NCBI RefSeq assembly: GCF_037546185.1
Contig: NZ_JAWMWH010000001.1
Coordinates: 1,116,001-1,180,000 of the forward strand
Length of the DNA stretch: 64,000 nucleotides
From: Nicoliella lavandulae
GTDB lineage: Bacteria; Bacillota; Bacilli; Lactobacillales; Lactobacillaceae
Direction: 5' to 3'
Below the pieces are notes generated by a model. The model worked only from the letters and a program-made list of their open reading frames with translations, had not been told where the DNA came from and did no database searches. The position numbers were made by a program, and so were the translations under genes. Shown in pieces: positions 33,506-41,188 of this stretch. Positions within the stretch are counted from its first letter, which is position 1; each line of letters begins with the position of its first letter.

Positions 33506-33579
33506 GTCGCAGTAGCCCAGTTGGATAGAGCAACGGTCTTCTAAACCGTAGGTCGAGAGTTCGAGTCTCTCCTGCGACA
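33506..33579 (+). tRNA. tRNA-Arg (anticodon UCU)
   Basis: A 74-nt cloverleaf has acceptor stem GTCGCAG/CTGCGAC with discriminator A at 33579, D-arm AGCCCAGTTGGATAGAGC, anticodon stem ACGGT/ACCGT around CTTCTAA (anticodon TCT), and T-arm GAGAGTTCGAGTCTCTC. It reads AGA/AGG arginine codons. The 3' CCA is not encoded and must be added. It is a single-gene unit with its own promoter and terminator. Confidence 0.96.
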
Positions 33580-33594
33580 TTGAATATAGCATTG

Positions 33595-33626
33595 AAAAGG
33601 ATTGGTCATTTGACCAATCCTTTTTT
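33595..33626 (+). terminator. Terminator of tRNA-Arg
   Basis: A perfect stem AAAAGGATTGGTCA/TGACCAATCCTTTT with a two-base loop and a T-run ends the tRNA transcript. Confidence 0.92.
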
Positions 33627-33631
33627 GTAAC

Positions 33632-33660
33632 TTGACTTTAAATTCAAGACTATGTATACT
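33632..33660 (+). promoter_or_regulatory. Promoter of rplU-prp-rpmA
   Basis: TTGACT (33632-33637) is separated by 17 bp from TATACT (33655-33660). It lies 6 bp after the tRNA terminator and opens the ribosomal protein unit. Confidence 0.85.
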
Positions 33661-33666
33661 AAGCAT

Positions 33667-33776
33667 TGTTGTATTTGTGGACTTCCACAGCTACAACCGC
33701 ACGATTTAAGTATTAAGTTCGATGATCGACGCTTAATATCGGCGAGTCTAAGCATATTTATTTAAGGAGGTGCACG
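33667..33776 (+). ncRNA. L21-leader-type autoregulatory RNA
   Basis: The 5' untranslated region before rplU holds a small hairpin TGTGGACTTCCACA and a longer one TATTAAG...CTTAATA enclosing CGAT/ATCG, ending at the AGGAGG of rplU. A conserved structured leader (the Rfam L21 leader) sits at this place in many Firmicutes and is thought to sense free L21. The family assignment rests on position and visible stems, not on a covariance search. Confidence 0.7.
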
Positions 33777-33779
33777 TAG

Positions 33780-34088
33780 ATGTACGCTATTATTATTACA
33801 GGTGGTAAGCAATACAAGGTCGCTGAAGGTGAATCAATCTTCGTTGAAAAGTTAAACGCAAACGAAGGTGACAAGGTTACTTTTGACAAGGTTGTATTCG
33901 TTGGTGGTGACTCAACTAAGGTTGGTGCTCCACTAGTTGATGGTGCTTCTGTTTCAGGAACTGTTGAAAAGCAAGGCCGTGAAAAGAAGATCACAATCTT
34001 CAGATACAAGCCAAAGAAGGGTGCTCAATCCAAGAAGGGTCACAGACAACCTTACACTAAGGTTAAGATTGACTCAATCAAGGCTTAA
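33780..34088 (+). CDS. rplU: 50S ribosomal protein L21
   Basis: The 102-residue protein begins [14 protein letters not shown] and ends with the basic [23 protein letters not shown] tail region typical of L21, which binds 23S rRNA in the large subunit. Length matches the family. AAGGAGG lies 9 nt before the ATG. It is first in rplU-prp-rpmA, the standard Firmicute order, and follows a structured leader. Confidence 0.98.
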   Translation: MYAIIITGGKQYKVAEGESIFVEKLNANEGDKVTFDKVVFVGGDSTKVGAPLVDGASVSGTVEKQGREKKITIFRYKPKKGAQSKKGHRQPYTKVKIDSIKA

Positions 34089-34104
34089 TTAAAAGGAGTT
34101 ATTA

Positions 34105-34440
34105 ATGATACGGACAATTATTAACCACCATGGTGATACGATCACTAGTTTTGAATTGACAGGTCATGCTGATTCAGGCGAATATGGTCAAGATATTGTC
34201 TGTTCGGCAGTTTCCGCATTGTCAATTACGACAACGAATGCACTACAAGCTGTTGCTGGGGTTGATCCCGAGATTGAAAGTGATTCCGTTAATGGCGGAT
34301 TACTTAAGGTACGGGTCCCAGTCATTAGTAATCATGAGCAATCATTACAGGTTCAGACGTTGCTTGCAGCGTTTGAGCTTGGAATGAGTGACATTGCGAA
34401 AAGTTATTCGCAATACGTTAATTTAAAAATAAAACAATAA
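34105..34440 (+). CDS. prp: Ribosomal-processing cysteine protease Prp
   Basis: Prp removes the N-terminal extension of L27 before assembly. The 111-residue protein carries the conserved GHA (His21) and DIVCSAVS (Cys33) motifs of the catalytic dyad. It lies between rplU and rpmA as in other Firmicutes, and the L27 encoded next door has the matching cleavage sequence. AAAAGGAG precedes the ATG. Older annotations call this family DUF464 or YsxB. Confidence 0.95.
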   Translation: MIRTIINHHGDTITSFELTGHADSGEYGQDIVCSAVSALSITTTNALQAVAGVDPEIESDSVNGGLLKVRVPVISNHEQSLQVQTLLAAFELGMSDIAKSYSQYVNLKIKQ

Positions 34441-34465
34441 ATTCCATCCGTGGAGGTGTATTCGA

Positions 34466-34762
34466 ATGTTAGAAATGAACTTACAATTCTTCTCTCACCA
34501 TAAAGGGGGAGGTTCAACTGCCAATGGTCGTGACTCAGCTGGTCGTCGTCTAGGAACTAAGATTCCTGATGGTGGTATGGCTACTAAGGGTTCCATCATT
34601 TACCGTCAACGTGGTACTCACATTTATCCAGGTAAAAACGTTAAGCGTGGTGGCGATGATACCTTATTTGCTCTTGCTGACGGGATCGTTAAGTTTGAAC
34701 GTCTAGGCCGTAACCGTCGTCAAGTTTCAGTATACCCAGTATCTGAAGCTGTCGCTAAATAA
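34466..34762 (+). CDS. rpmA: 50S ribosomal protein L27 with Prp-cleaved N-terminal extension
   Basis: The 98-residue precursor starts [21 protein letters not shown]. The NLQFF string is the Firmicute extension cut by Prp, expected after Phe9, so the mature protein would begin at Ser10 and place its N-terminal tail near the peptidyl transferase centre. The core [16 protein letters not shown] and [13 protein letters not shown] are standard L27. GGAGGTG lies before the ATG. A terminator follows 17 nt after the stop. Confidence 0.97.
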   Translation: MLEMNLQFFSHHKGGGSTANGRDSAGRRLGTKIPDGGMATKGSIIYRQRGTHIYPGKNVKRGGDDTLFALADGIVKFERLGRNRRQVSVYPVSEAVAK

Positions 34763-34779
34763 TACGGACAAAATAAACT

Positions 34780-34804
34780 AAGGAGCCTGATGGGCTCCTT
34801 TTTA
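34780..34804 (+). terminator. Terminator of rplU-prp-rpmA
   Basis: Stem AAGGAGCC/GGCTCCTT with a short loop and T-run. Confidence 0.9.
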
Positions 34805-34845
34805 TTTTGGAATCACCACTAGCGGGTAAAAATAAACTTAAAGTG

Positions 34846-34854
34846 TGTTATAAT
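34846..34854 (+). promoter_or_regulatory. Extended -10 promoter before efp
   Basis: TGT-TATAAT (34846-34854) is a good extended -10 box 53 nt before the efp start; no clear -35 is visible. Confidence 0.6.
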
Positions 34855-34907
34855 ACTTGAGAGAATTTAGATTGAAATATCATTGTTTACTATTAGGAGG
34901 AATAACA

Positions 34908-35471
34908 ATGGCAACAATTTCGACTGCACAATTTAAAAATGGTTTAACGATTGAAGTAGATAACGCAATCTGGAAAATCATTAGCTTCCAACACGTTAAG
35001 CCTGGTAAGGGTGGCGCTTTCGTTCGTTCTAAATTAAAGAACCTAAGAACCGGTGCCGTTCAAGACAAGACTTTCCGTTCCGGTGCTAAGATGGAACAAG
35101 CACCAATTACCACTAGAAAGATGCAATACCTATACGGTGATCCTTCTGGTTACGTATTTATGGATATGGACACTTACGAACAAATTACAATTCCTGGTGA
35201 CCAAATCAAGGAAGAATTAAACTACCTCCAAGAAAACATGGAAGTGAATGTCGTTCAATACGGTAGCGAAACTTTAGGAGTTGAATTACCAAACACGGTT
35301 GTCCTAGAAGTTGCTGATACTGAACCAAGTATCAAGGGAAACACTGCTTCTGGTGGTTCCAAGCCTGCTACGATGACAACTGGCTTAGTAGTGCAAGTAC
35401 CATTCTTTGTTAATGCTGGTGATAAGCTTTCAATTAACACCACTGATGGGACTTATATTTCTAGAGCTTAA
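34908..35471 (+). CDS. efp: Translation elongation factor P
   Basis: EF-P relieves ribosome stalling at polyproline. The frame is open to 34857, but the ATG at 34908 follows AGGAGG by 7 nt and gives the family start [12 protein letters not shown] and the normal 187 residues. The domain I loop KPGKGGAF has Lys34 at its tip, the residue modified in species with a modification pathway. Domains II and III follow, ending DGTYISRA. It opens the efp-asp23-nusB cluster. Confidence 0.97.
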   Translation: MATISTAQFKNGLTIEVDNAIWKIISFQHVKPGKGGAFVRSKLKNLRTGAVQDKTFRSGAKMEQAPITTRKMQYLYGDPSGYVFMDMDTYEQITIPGDQIKEELNYLQENMEVNVVQYGSETLGVELPNTVVLEVADTEPSIKGNTASGGSKPATMTTGLVVQVPFFVNAGDKLSINTTDGTYISRA

Positions 35472-35512
35472 TTACAAAATCAATATCGGCATCTAAACGA
35501 AAGGGTGAGATT

Positions 35513-35953
35513 ATGGCAGAGAGTAATACTTTATTAAAAAACAGTGATGGTCGTGGCGGAGCGATTAATATTGCCCCCCGTGTACTGGAAATCATTGCCA
35601 GTATCGCAGCTGTAAAGGTTAAAGGTGTTGACCGGATGCGTGGTTCGTTTGCCACTGGGGTAAATGAATTATTTGGTCATAAGGACTTTGGTAAGGGCAT
35701 TAAGCTTTCTTTAAATGATCAAAACCAAGTTAGCATCGATATTTATGTTTACGTTGAATACGGCGTATCAGTGCCCAAAGTGGCCTTAGAAATCCAAGAT
35801 AAGGTAAAACAACAATTACTATTTATGACTGAGTTAGACGTTGTAGACGTAAACGTTCACATTGAAGGCATTGTTCATGCTCATTCTGAAAGTAAGGTTG
35901 ATCCCAATAGTTTATTTGCGGATAAAGATAAGAGTAAGGGTGAGAATAAGTGA
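35513..35953 (+). CDS. Asp23/Gls24 family envelope stress protein (YqhY-like)
   Basis: The 146-residue protein has the Asp23 core (INIAPRVLEIIASIAAVKVKGV, then VSIDIYVYVEYGVSVPKVALEIQDKVKQQL, then VDVVDVNVHIEGI-like end) and a charged C-terminal tail. The efp-proximal member, YqhY in Bacillus, is linked to acetyl-CoA carboxylase control. GGGTGAG lies before the ATG. Its stop overlaps the nusB GTG by 4 nt. A paralogue (YloU-like) is encoded at 55211. Confidence 0.93.
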   Translation: MAESNTLLKNSDGRGGAINIAPRVLEIIASIAAVKVKGVDRMRGSFATGVNELFGHKDFGKGIKLSLNDQNQVSIDIYVYVEYGVSVPKVALEIQDKVKQQLLFMTELDVVDVNVHIEGIVHAHSESKVDPNSLFADKDKSKGENK

Positions 35954-36351
35954 GTTTAACTCGACATCAAATTAGAGAACTTGCTTTTCAGACTTTGTTT
36001 GCGATTAATGCAAACAAAGATACTGATCAGGAAAGTTTCTTTCATGCACTGACCAAAAATGATGACGCTGAATACCCAGCCTACCTAAAACAATTGGTAG
36101 ATGGCGTAACAGCGCACCAAAGCGATTTAGATGCGCAAATTAGCCAGTTTTTAGGTCAAGGTTGGTCAATTGGTCGGATTGCAAAGGTGGACTTAATTGT
36201 ATTAAGAATTGCCTTTTTCGAACACGACTATGTGGACGATATCCCAGATCGCGTCGCAGTCAATGAAGCAATTGAATTAACTAAAAAATATAGTGATGAC
36301 CGCTCCCGGCGCTTCGTCAGTGGTGTGTTATCGCATATCGTTCAAGATTAA
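35950..36351 (+). CDS. nusB: Transcription antitermination factor NusB
   Basis: NusB binds boxA RNA with NusE and supports rRNA transcription. The 133-residue all-helical protein has the family start SLTRHQIRELAFQTLFAIN and the C-terminal VAVNEAIELTKKYSDDRSRRFVSGVLSHI. It starts with GTG inside GTGA, overlapping the asp23 stop, so translation is coupled. A terminator follows. Confidence 0.96.
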   Translation: MSLTRHQIRELAFQTLFAINANKDTDQESFFHALTKNDDAEYPAYLKQLVDGVTAHQSDLDAQISQFLGQGWSIGRIAKVDLIVLRIAFFEHDYVDDIPDRVAVNEAIELTKKYSDDRSRRFVSGVLSHIVQD

Positions 36352-36372
36352 TCGAACAGATTAATTTATTAT

Positions 36373-36405
36373 AAAGGATTCGCATTAAATGCGAATCCTT
36401 TTTTT
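36373..36405 (+). terminator. Terminator after nusB
   Basis: Stem AAAGGATTCGCAT/ATGCGAATCCTTT with a TAA loop and a T7 run. Confidence 0.93.
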
Positions 36406-36421
36406 AAATTTAGAATGGTTA

Positions 36422-36430
36422 TGCTAGAAT
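36422..36430 (+). promoter_or_regulatory. Possible extended -10 promoter before folD
   Basis: TGC-TAGAAT (36422-36430) lies 59 nt before the folD ATG and after the nusB terminator; no convincing -35 is visible. Confidence 0.45.
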
Positions 36431-36488
36431 AAATATAGACGCTTAAAATAATCTTAGTCTATAAAAAATCAAGGGGTTGAATTTTGGC

Positions 36489-37349
36489 ATGGCAAATATT
36501 ATTGATGGAAGAGCATTAGCAAAGAAAACGAATGAAGCAACTAAGCAAATGGTGACCGAACTAAATAGTTTGGGCGTTAAACCATGTTTAGCTGTTATCT
36601 TGGTCGGAGATGACCAAGCAAGTGCAAGATACGTTCGGAATAAGCATAAAAAGGCTGAACAATTGGGCATTGAATCAATTGTGAACCACCTTCCAGCAGA
36701 TACGACTCAAGATGAACTACTTAAGATCGTGAATGCATATAACCATGATGATAAAATCGATGGCATCCTAGTTCAATCACCACTTCCAAAACAAATTGAT
36801 GAACAATTAATTACAAGAACCATTTTACCCGAAAAAGACGTTGATGGGTTCCATCCAGTTAACGTTGGGAACCTATTTTTAAATGAACCTAAACACTACC
36901 CAGTGGCTTGTACGCCAAAGGGCGTGATGGCAATGTTTGCTGAATATAACATTGACTTAACTGGTAAAAAAGCCGTTGTGATCGGCCGTAGCTCCATTGT
37001 GGGCCGGCCAATGGCAGCATTATTGATCAATGCGAACGCAACGGTAACGGTATTAAACCACTACTCAGAGGATGCTAAGCACTTTATCAAGGAAGCTGAC
37101 GTGGTCGTTGCCGCGACTGGTAAGCTTCACATGGTGTCTGGCGATGACTTAAAGGCCGGTGCTACTGTAATCGACGTTGGTCAAAATCTTAATGAAGACG
37201 GTAAATTAGTGGGGGATGTGGACTATGAATCCGCAGCTAAGGTTGCAGGATATATCACTCCCGTACCCGGTGGGGTTGGCCCAATGACGATTGCGACATT
37301 AATGCGGCAAACCGTTGAGTTAGCTTCTTGGAGTGCTAAGCATGACTGA
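36489..37349 (+). CDS. folD: Bifunctional methylenetetrahydrofolate dehydrogenase/cyclohydrolase
   Basis: FolD interconverts 5,10-methylene-, methenyl- and 10-formyl-tetrahydrofolate, feeding purines and formyl-Met-tRNA (Fmt is encoded at 47485). The catalytic region SARYVRNKHKKAEQLGI (Tyr48, Lys52), ILVQSPLPKQID and the nucleotide-binding VIGRSSIVGRPMA are present; 286 residues is normal. An upstream in-frame TTG at 36477 touches the AAGGGG and is too close, so the ATG at 36489 was chosen (spacing 12 nt). It overlaps xseA by 8 nt. Confidence 0.96.
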   Translation: MANIIDGRALAKKTNEATKQMVTELNSLGVKPCLAVILVGDDQASARYVRNKHKKAEQLGIESIVNHLPADTTQDELLKIVNAYNHDDKIDGILVQSPLPKQIDEQLITRTILPEKDVDGFHPVNVGNLFLNEPKHYPVACTPKGVMAMFAEYNIDLTGKKAVVIGRSSIVGRPMAALLINANATVTVLNHYSEDAKHFIKEADVVVAATGKLHMVSGDDLKAGATVIDVGQNLNEDGKLVGDVDYESAAKVAGYITPVPGGVGPMTIATLMRQTVELASWSAKHD

Positions 37350-38700
37350 AGATAAGCAACAATATCTATCCGTTTCAGCCTTAAATGGCTACATTAAGCG
37401 TAAGTTTGATGTGGATCCCTATTTAGGGAAGGTCTTTGTGACGGGTGAAATTTCTAATTTTCGCCCGCGGCCCAATTCACACCAATACTTTGCGTTAAAG
37501 GATGAACAAAATAAGATCAACGTGGTGATGTGGAAATCTGCATTTGCTAAGTTGGCGTTTCAACTCGAAGAGGGGATGAAGGTCTTTGCTACCGGCCGGG
37601 TCTCTGTTTACCCACCAACTGGGAGCTATCAATTATACATTGACCGCATGGAACCCGATGGTGTGGGGGCCTTATATCAAGCTTATGAACAATTAAAGCA
37701 ACGGCTGAATGCAGCGGGATTGTTCGATCCAGCTCATAAGCAACGAATCCCGGTTTTTCCCAAGCGCATCGCGGTGGTAACGTCTGAAAGTGGTGCGGTG
37801 ATTAAAGATATCATCACTACGACCCGGCGGCGCTTTCCAATTGCGCAAATCGTTTTATTTCCAGCGATTGTGCAAGGGAATGATGCCGCTGCTGATATTA
37901 CGCACCAAATTGAACGCGTGAATCAAATCGGCAATTTTGATACGTTAATTGTTGGTCGGGGTGGTGGCTCCATTGAAGACCTCTGGCCATTTAACGAAGA
38001 ACAAGTTGCAATGGCGATTTATAATAGCCGCATTCCGGTGATTTCGTCCGTTGGGCATGAAACTGACACTACGATTGCTGATTTAGTTGCTGATCAACGG
38101 GCGGCCACGCCAACGGCAGCAGCTGAAATAGCAGTTCCTAAGCTATCAGATGTATTGTTGGCCATCCAAAATGACCATGATCGTATTTTGAACGCATTTC
38201 GTAATTATTTACGTAATGATCAGCAATATTTAGATAAGATTATGGCATCATATGTCTTTAGACAACCAGAACGGCTTTATGAAACCTATTTACAACAGGT
38301 GGATAATTTAACGGGCCGGTTGAACAACGCCTTTCAAAAGCGGCTGACGACCACCCAACAACGCTTACAACAAGTGATCTATAACTTAAATTATCATTCA
38401 CCGATCCAACAGGTAAACGCACAACGTAACCAGTTGAAATTATTAAATCAACGGCTGCGCAGTGCCGCTACGAATTTGGTGCAACAAGATCAAAATCGAT
38501 TGAATCGACTTGCTAATGCCTTAGACCACCTAAGTCCACTTAGAATTATGGGACGTGGTTATTCATATACTTCGAAGGCTAACCACGTAGTGACTAAGGT
38601 CGATGAATTGAACGTAAATGATGAAATCACCCTCAGCTTCATTGACGGTAGTGCGAAGGCAGAAGTGAAGCAAATTAACCCGAAGGAGCGACAAGATTAA
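37342..38700 (+). CDS. xseA: Exodeoxyribonuclease VII large subunit
   Basis: XseA is the catalytic subunit of the single-strand exonuclease. The N-terminal OB fold (LGKVFVTGEISNFRPRPNSHQYFALKD), the catalytic core (DTLIVGRGGGSIEDLWPFNEE, then PVISSVGHETDTTIADLVADQRAATPTAAAE) and a long coiled coil are visible in 452 residues. The ATG at 37342 lies 8 nt after GGAG; a GTG three codons upstream was discarded. The stop overlaps the xseB ATG by one base. Confidence 0.96.
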   Translation: MTEDKQQYLSVSALNGYIKRKFDVDPYLGKVFVTGEISNFRPRPNSHQYFALKDEQNKINVVMWKSAFAKLAFQLEEGMKVFATGRVSVYPPTGSYQLYIDRMEPDGVGALYQAYEQLKQRLNAAGLFDPAHKQRIPVFPKRIAVVTSESGAVIKDIITTTRRRFPIAQIVLFPAIVQGNDAAADITHQIERVNQIGNFDTLIVGRGGGSIEDLWPFNEEQVAMAIYNSRIPVISSVGHETDTTIADLVADQRAATPTAAAEIAVPKLSDVLLAIQNDHDRILNAFRNYLRNDQQYLDKIMASYVFRQPERLYETYLQQVDNLTGRLNNAFQKRLTTTQQRLQQVIYNLNYHSPIQQVNAQRNQLKLLNQRLRSAATNLVQQDQNRLNRLANALDHLSPLRIMGRGYSYTSKANHVVTKVDELNVNDEITLSFIDGSAKAEVKQINPKERQD

Positions 38701-38927
38701 TGAATGAAGAACCATCATTTGAACAAAATATGCAACAACTAGAACAAATTGTTCAACAATTAGAACAAGGCAACGTGCCATTAGAAGCGGCATTGGAACA
38801 ATTCCAAGCGGGCGTTAAGTTAAGTCGTGAATTACAAGCGACCTTGAACAACGCGGAACAAAAGCTAACTAAGGTCATGAACGATGATAATCAAGAAGTC
38901 CCATTTGATCGGGACGATGGTCAATAA
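38700..38927 (+). CDS. xseB: Exodeoxyribonuclease VII small subunit
   Basis: The 75-residue helical hairpin protein (SFEQNMQQLEQIVQQLEQGNVPLEAALEQFQAGVKLSREL region) binds the XseA coiled coil. TAATG overlap with xseA and an AAGGAG upstream suggest coupled translation. ispA starts 2 nt after its stop, as in many Firmicutes. Confidence 0.96.
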   Translation: MNEEPSFEQNMQQLEQIVQQLEQGNVPLEAALEQFQAGVKLSRELQATLNNAEQKLTKVMNDDNQEVPFDRDDGQ

Positions 38928-38929
38928 TA

Positions 38930-39814
38930 ATGGCAATTGATGAGCACCTTAGTCGATTTGAAGCGCAATACCGCCCCCAAATCAATGCCTGTTTAGCTAA
39001 TGATGTATCAGCGGATGTAGATCAAGCAACGTTAGCTAGTTCCATGCAATATTCTCTAAATGCGGGTGGTAAGCGATTGAGACCATTGATTACGATGGCC
39101 GTGTTGAAAACGCTTGGGCATCCGATTGATGCTACTAACATGAAGGCAATTTGTGCCGTTGAATTATTGCACACTTATTCGCTGATTCATGATGATTTAC
39201 CAGCCATGGATGATGATGATCTCAGACGGGGCGAACCAACGAACCACGTTAAATTCGGGGCTGGCATGGCGACCTTAGCTGGTGATGGGTTATTGACGTT
39301 GGCCTTTCAATGGCTCGTGGATAATCAATTACCACCACACACTAAACTAGCTTTAGTCAGTGAACTAGCAAAGATGGCTGGTCCAGCAGGGATGGTTGCG
39401 GGACAAGCAGATGATATTCAATTTGAAAATCAACGCTTACCATTAGCTAAGTTACAGACCCTCCATCGGCATAAAACGGGGGATTTGATTAGTTATGTGG
39501 TCTCAGCAGGGATGATCATTGCTGATGACATGAGCGCCCAACCATATTTGGACCGCTTTGGACAATCATTTGGGTTAGCATTTCAGATTTATGATGATAT
39601 TTTAGATGTCACAAGTAGTGCTAACCAATTGGGCAAACCCGTGCATCAAGATGATAATAAAAATACCTACCCTAATCTATTAGGATTAAAGGCTTCCTAT
39701 CAGGCATTGCATGATACGATTGCAGATGGGCAGGCGGCATTATCAGATATGCAAACGGCTTTATCCATTGATACGACCTTGTTATCATCATTTTTTTCAT
39801 ATTTTCAAGTTTAA
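38930..39814 (+). CDS. ispA: Polyprenyl (farnesyl) diphosphate synthase
   Basis: IspA condenses isoprenyl diphosphates to farnesyl diphosphate, the precursor of undecaprenyl phosphate. The first Asp-rich motif is in HDDLPAMDDDDLRRG and the second in FQIYDDILDVTSS; GGKRLRP near residue 43 binds diphosphate. The 294 residues fit the family. It starts 2 nt after xseB. No typical Shine-Dalgarno is seen right before it, so it probably relies on coupling to xseB. Confidence 0.95.
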   Translation: MAIDEHLSRFEAQYRPQINACLANDVSADVDQATLASSMQYSLNAGGKRLRPLITMAVLKTLGHPIDATNMKAICAVELLHTYSLIHDDLPAMDDDDLRRGEPTNHVKFGAGMATLAGDGLLTLAFQWLVDNQLPPHTKLALVSELAKMAGPAGMVAGQADDIQFENQRLPLAKLQTLHRHKTGDLISYVVSAGMIIADDMSAQPYLDRFGQSFGLAFQIYDDILDVTSSANQLGKPVHQDDNKNTYPNLLGLKASYQALHDTIADGQAALSDMQTALSIDTTLLSSFFSYFQV

Positions 39815-39831
39815 CGGAGCGAATTAATAGA

Positions 39832-40650
39832 ATGGAAAAACAAAGAGTAGATATTTTATTGGTGGCGCAAGGGTTATTTGATTCGCGCGAAAAAGCCAAG
39901 CGGGCAATTATGGCCGGTGAAATTTTAGGTAAAAATGAAGAACGCTTAGATAAACCGGGCGAACGAATTCCGGTGGATACTAAATTACATTTAAAGGGCA
40001 AAGCCTTACCATACGTAAGTCGCGGCGGATTGAAGCTAGAAAAGGCACTGCGGGTCTTTAAGATTGATGTTGCCGGCTTAACGGTATTAGATATTGGTTC
40101 ATCGACCGGTGGCTTTACCGACGTGATGCTTCAGTCTGGTGCTAAGCAAAGTTATGCTCTAGATGTTGGGAGTAATCAATTAGTGTGGAAACTACGCAAT
40201 GACCCCCGGGTGATCGTAATGGAACACACCAATTTTCGGTATAGTAAACTAGCTGACTTTACGTCAGGTCAACCTGAGTTCGCGTCGATCGATGTATCAT
40301 TTATTTCCCTTCATTTGATCTTACCACCGCTCAAAAACATTATTAAACCGGGGGGCGAAGTCGTCGCATTGGTAAAGCCCCAATTTGAAGCGGGACGTGA
40401 AAATGTTGGTAAGCACGGGATTGTCCGTGACCATCAAGTCCACGTTGACGTGTTAAATGACATCGTCCAATTTGCGGTGGCGAGTGGCTATTCCGTATTA
40501 GGGCTAGACTTCTCCCCAATTAAGGGTGGCGAAGGTAACATTGAATTTTTAATTCATCTACGGTCAACAGACCAACCCACCATCAATCCAGATGTTTCAG
40601 TGGATCAAGTACTAGCTAATGCGAACGAAGCGTTAAATATTAAAAAATAG
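39832..40650 (+). CDS. tlyA: TlyA family rRNA (cytidine-2'-O)-methyltransferase
   Basis: The 272-residue protein has an N-terminal S4 RNA-binding domain (RVDILLVAQGLFDSREKAKRAIMAGEI) and an FtsJ-like methyltransferase domain with SAM motif VLDIGSSTGGFTDV and DVSFISL. Members methylate 16S and 23S rRNA; older annotations call it hemolysin A. The ispA-tlyA-argR-recN order is usual in Firmicutes. GGAG lies 12 nt before the ATG, a rather long spacing. Confidence 0.93.
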   Translation: MEKQRVDILLVAQGLFDSREKAKRAIMAGEILGKNEERLDKPGERIPVDTKLHLKGKALPYVSRGGLKLEKALRVFKIDVAGLTVLDIGSSTGGFTDVMLQSGAKQSYALDVGSNQLVWKLRNDPRVIVMEHTNFRYSKLADFTSGQPEFASIDVSFISLHLILPPLKNIIKPGGEVVALVKPQFEAGRENVGKHGIVRDHQVHVDVLNDIVQFAVASGYSVLGLDFSPIKGGEGNIEFLIHLRSTDQPTINPDVSVDQVLANANEALNIKK

Positions 40651-40685
40651 TCACTATGATTATTGATTAGAAAGGAGGACCTGCA

Positions 40686-41141
40686 TTGAAAAAAAGAGAT
40701 CGCCAACACATGATTAAACAGTTAATTAGTAAGGAGTCCATCCGTAACCAAGCTGAATTTGTGAAACTACTAGATGAAGTTGGGGTAAAAGTGACCCAAG
40801 CAACGGTGTCTAGAGACATTAAAGAAATGCGGTTGGTTAAGGTCCCGGCTCAATCGGGTGGCTATCAGTACAGTTTACCCCATGAAAAGAAGATCAATAT
40901 TGAAAAGAAATTAACTCAAGCGCTTGGGGATGCCTTTGTTTCAATGGCAGTCCAAGATAAGAATTTATTATTAAAAGTCTTACCGGGCAATGGTCCAGTA
41001 GTTGGCGCGCTGATTGAAAAGATGAACTTTACGGAAGTATTTGGCACACTATGTGATGATAATACTATTTTAGTAATCTGCACTTCTGATAAATCGGCGC
41101 TGCAATTAAGAGACAAGTTGAATCAAATAGTGGTAAAATAA
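40686..41141 (+). CDS. argR: Arginine repressor ArgR/AhrC family
   Basis: The 151-residue regulator has the N-terminal winged helix-turn-helix (RNQAEFVKLLDEVGVKVTQATVSRDIKEM) and a C-terminal arginine-binding oligomerisation domain with GNGPVVGALIEKM and GTLCDDNTILVIC. It starts with TTG, 7 nt after AAAGGAGG. No arginine biosynthesis genes lie in the window, so its targets are elsewhere. The position between tlyA and recN is the conserved Firmicute site. A short terminator separates it from recN. Confidence 0.93.
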   Translation: MKKRDRQHMIKQLISKESIRNQAEFVKLLDEVGVKVTQATVSRDIKEMRLVKVPAQSGGYQYSLPHEKKINIEKKLTQALGDAFVSMAVQDKNLLLKVLPGNGPVVGALIEKMNFTEVFGTLCDDNTILVICTSDKSALQLRDKLNQIVVK

Positions 41142-41168
41142 AAAGACTTAGTAACCAAGTCTTTTTTT
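41140..41168 (+). terminator. Terminator between argR and recN
   Basis: Stem AAAAGACTT/AAGTCTTTT with a 7-nt loop and T-run. It begins at the last bases of argR and ends about 20 nt before the recN start; recN may depend on readthrough or a hidden promoter. Confidence 0.75.
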
Positions 41169-41188
41169 AGTTTAGGGGGATTGCTCCA

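Noticed and set aside
36477..36479. TTG start for folD
   Set aside because: It directly touches the AAGGGG sequence, leaving no spacing; the ATG at 36489 fits the family start.
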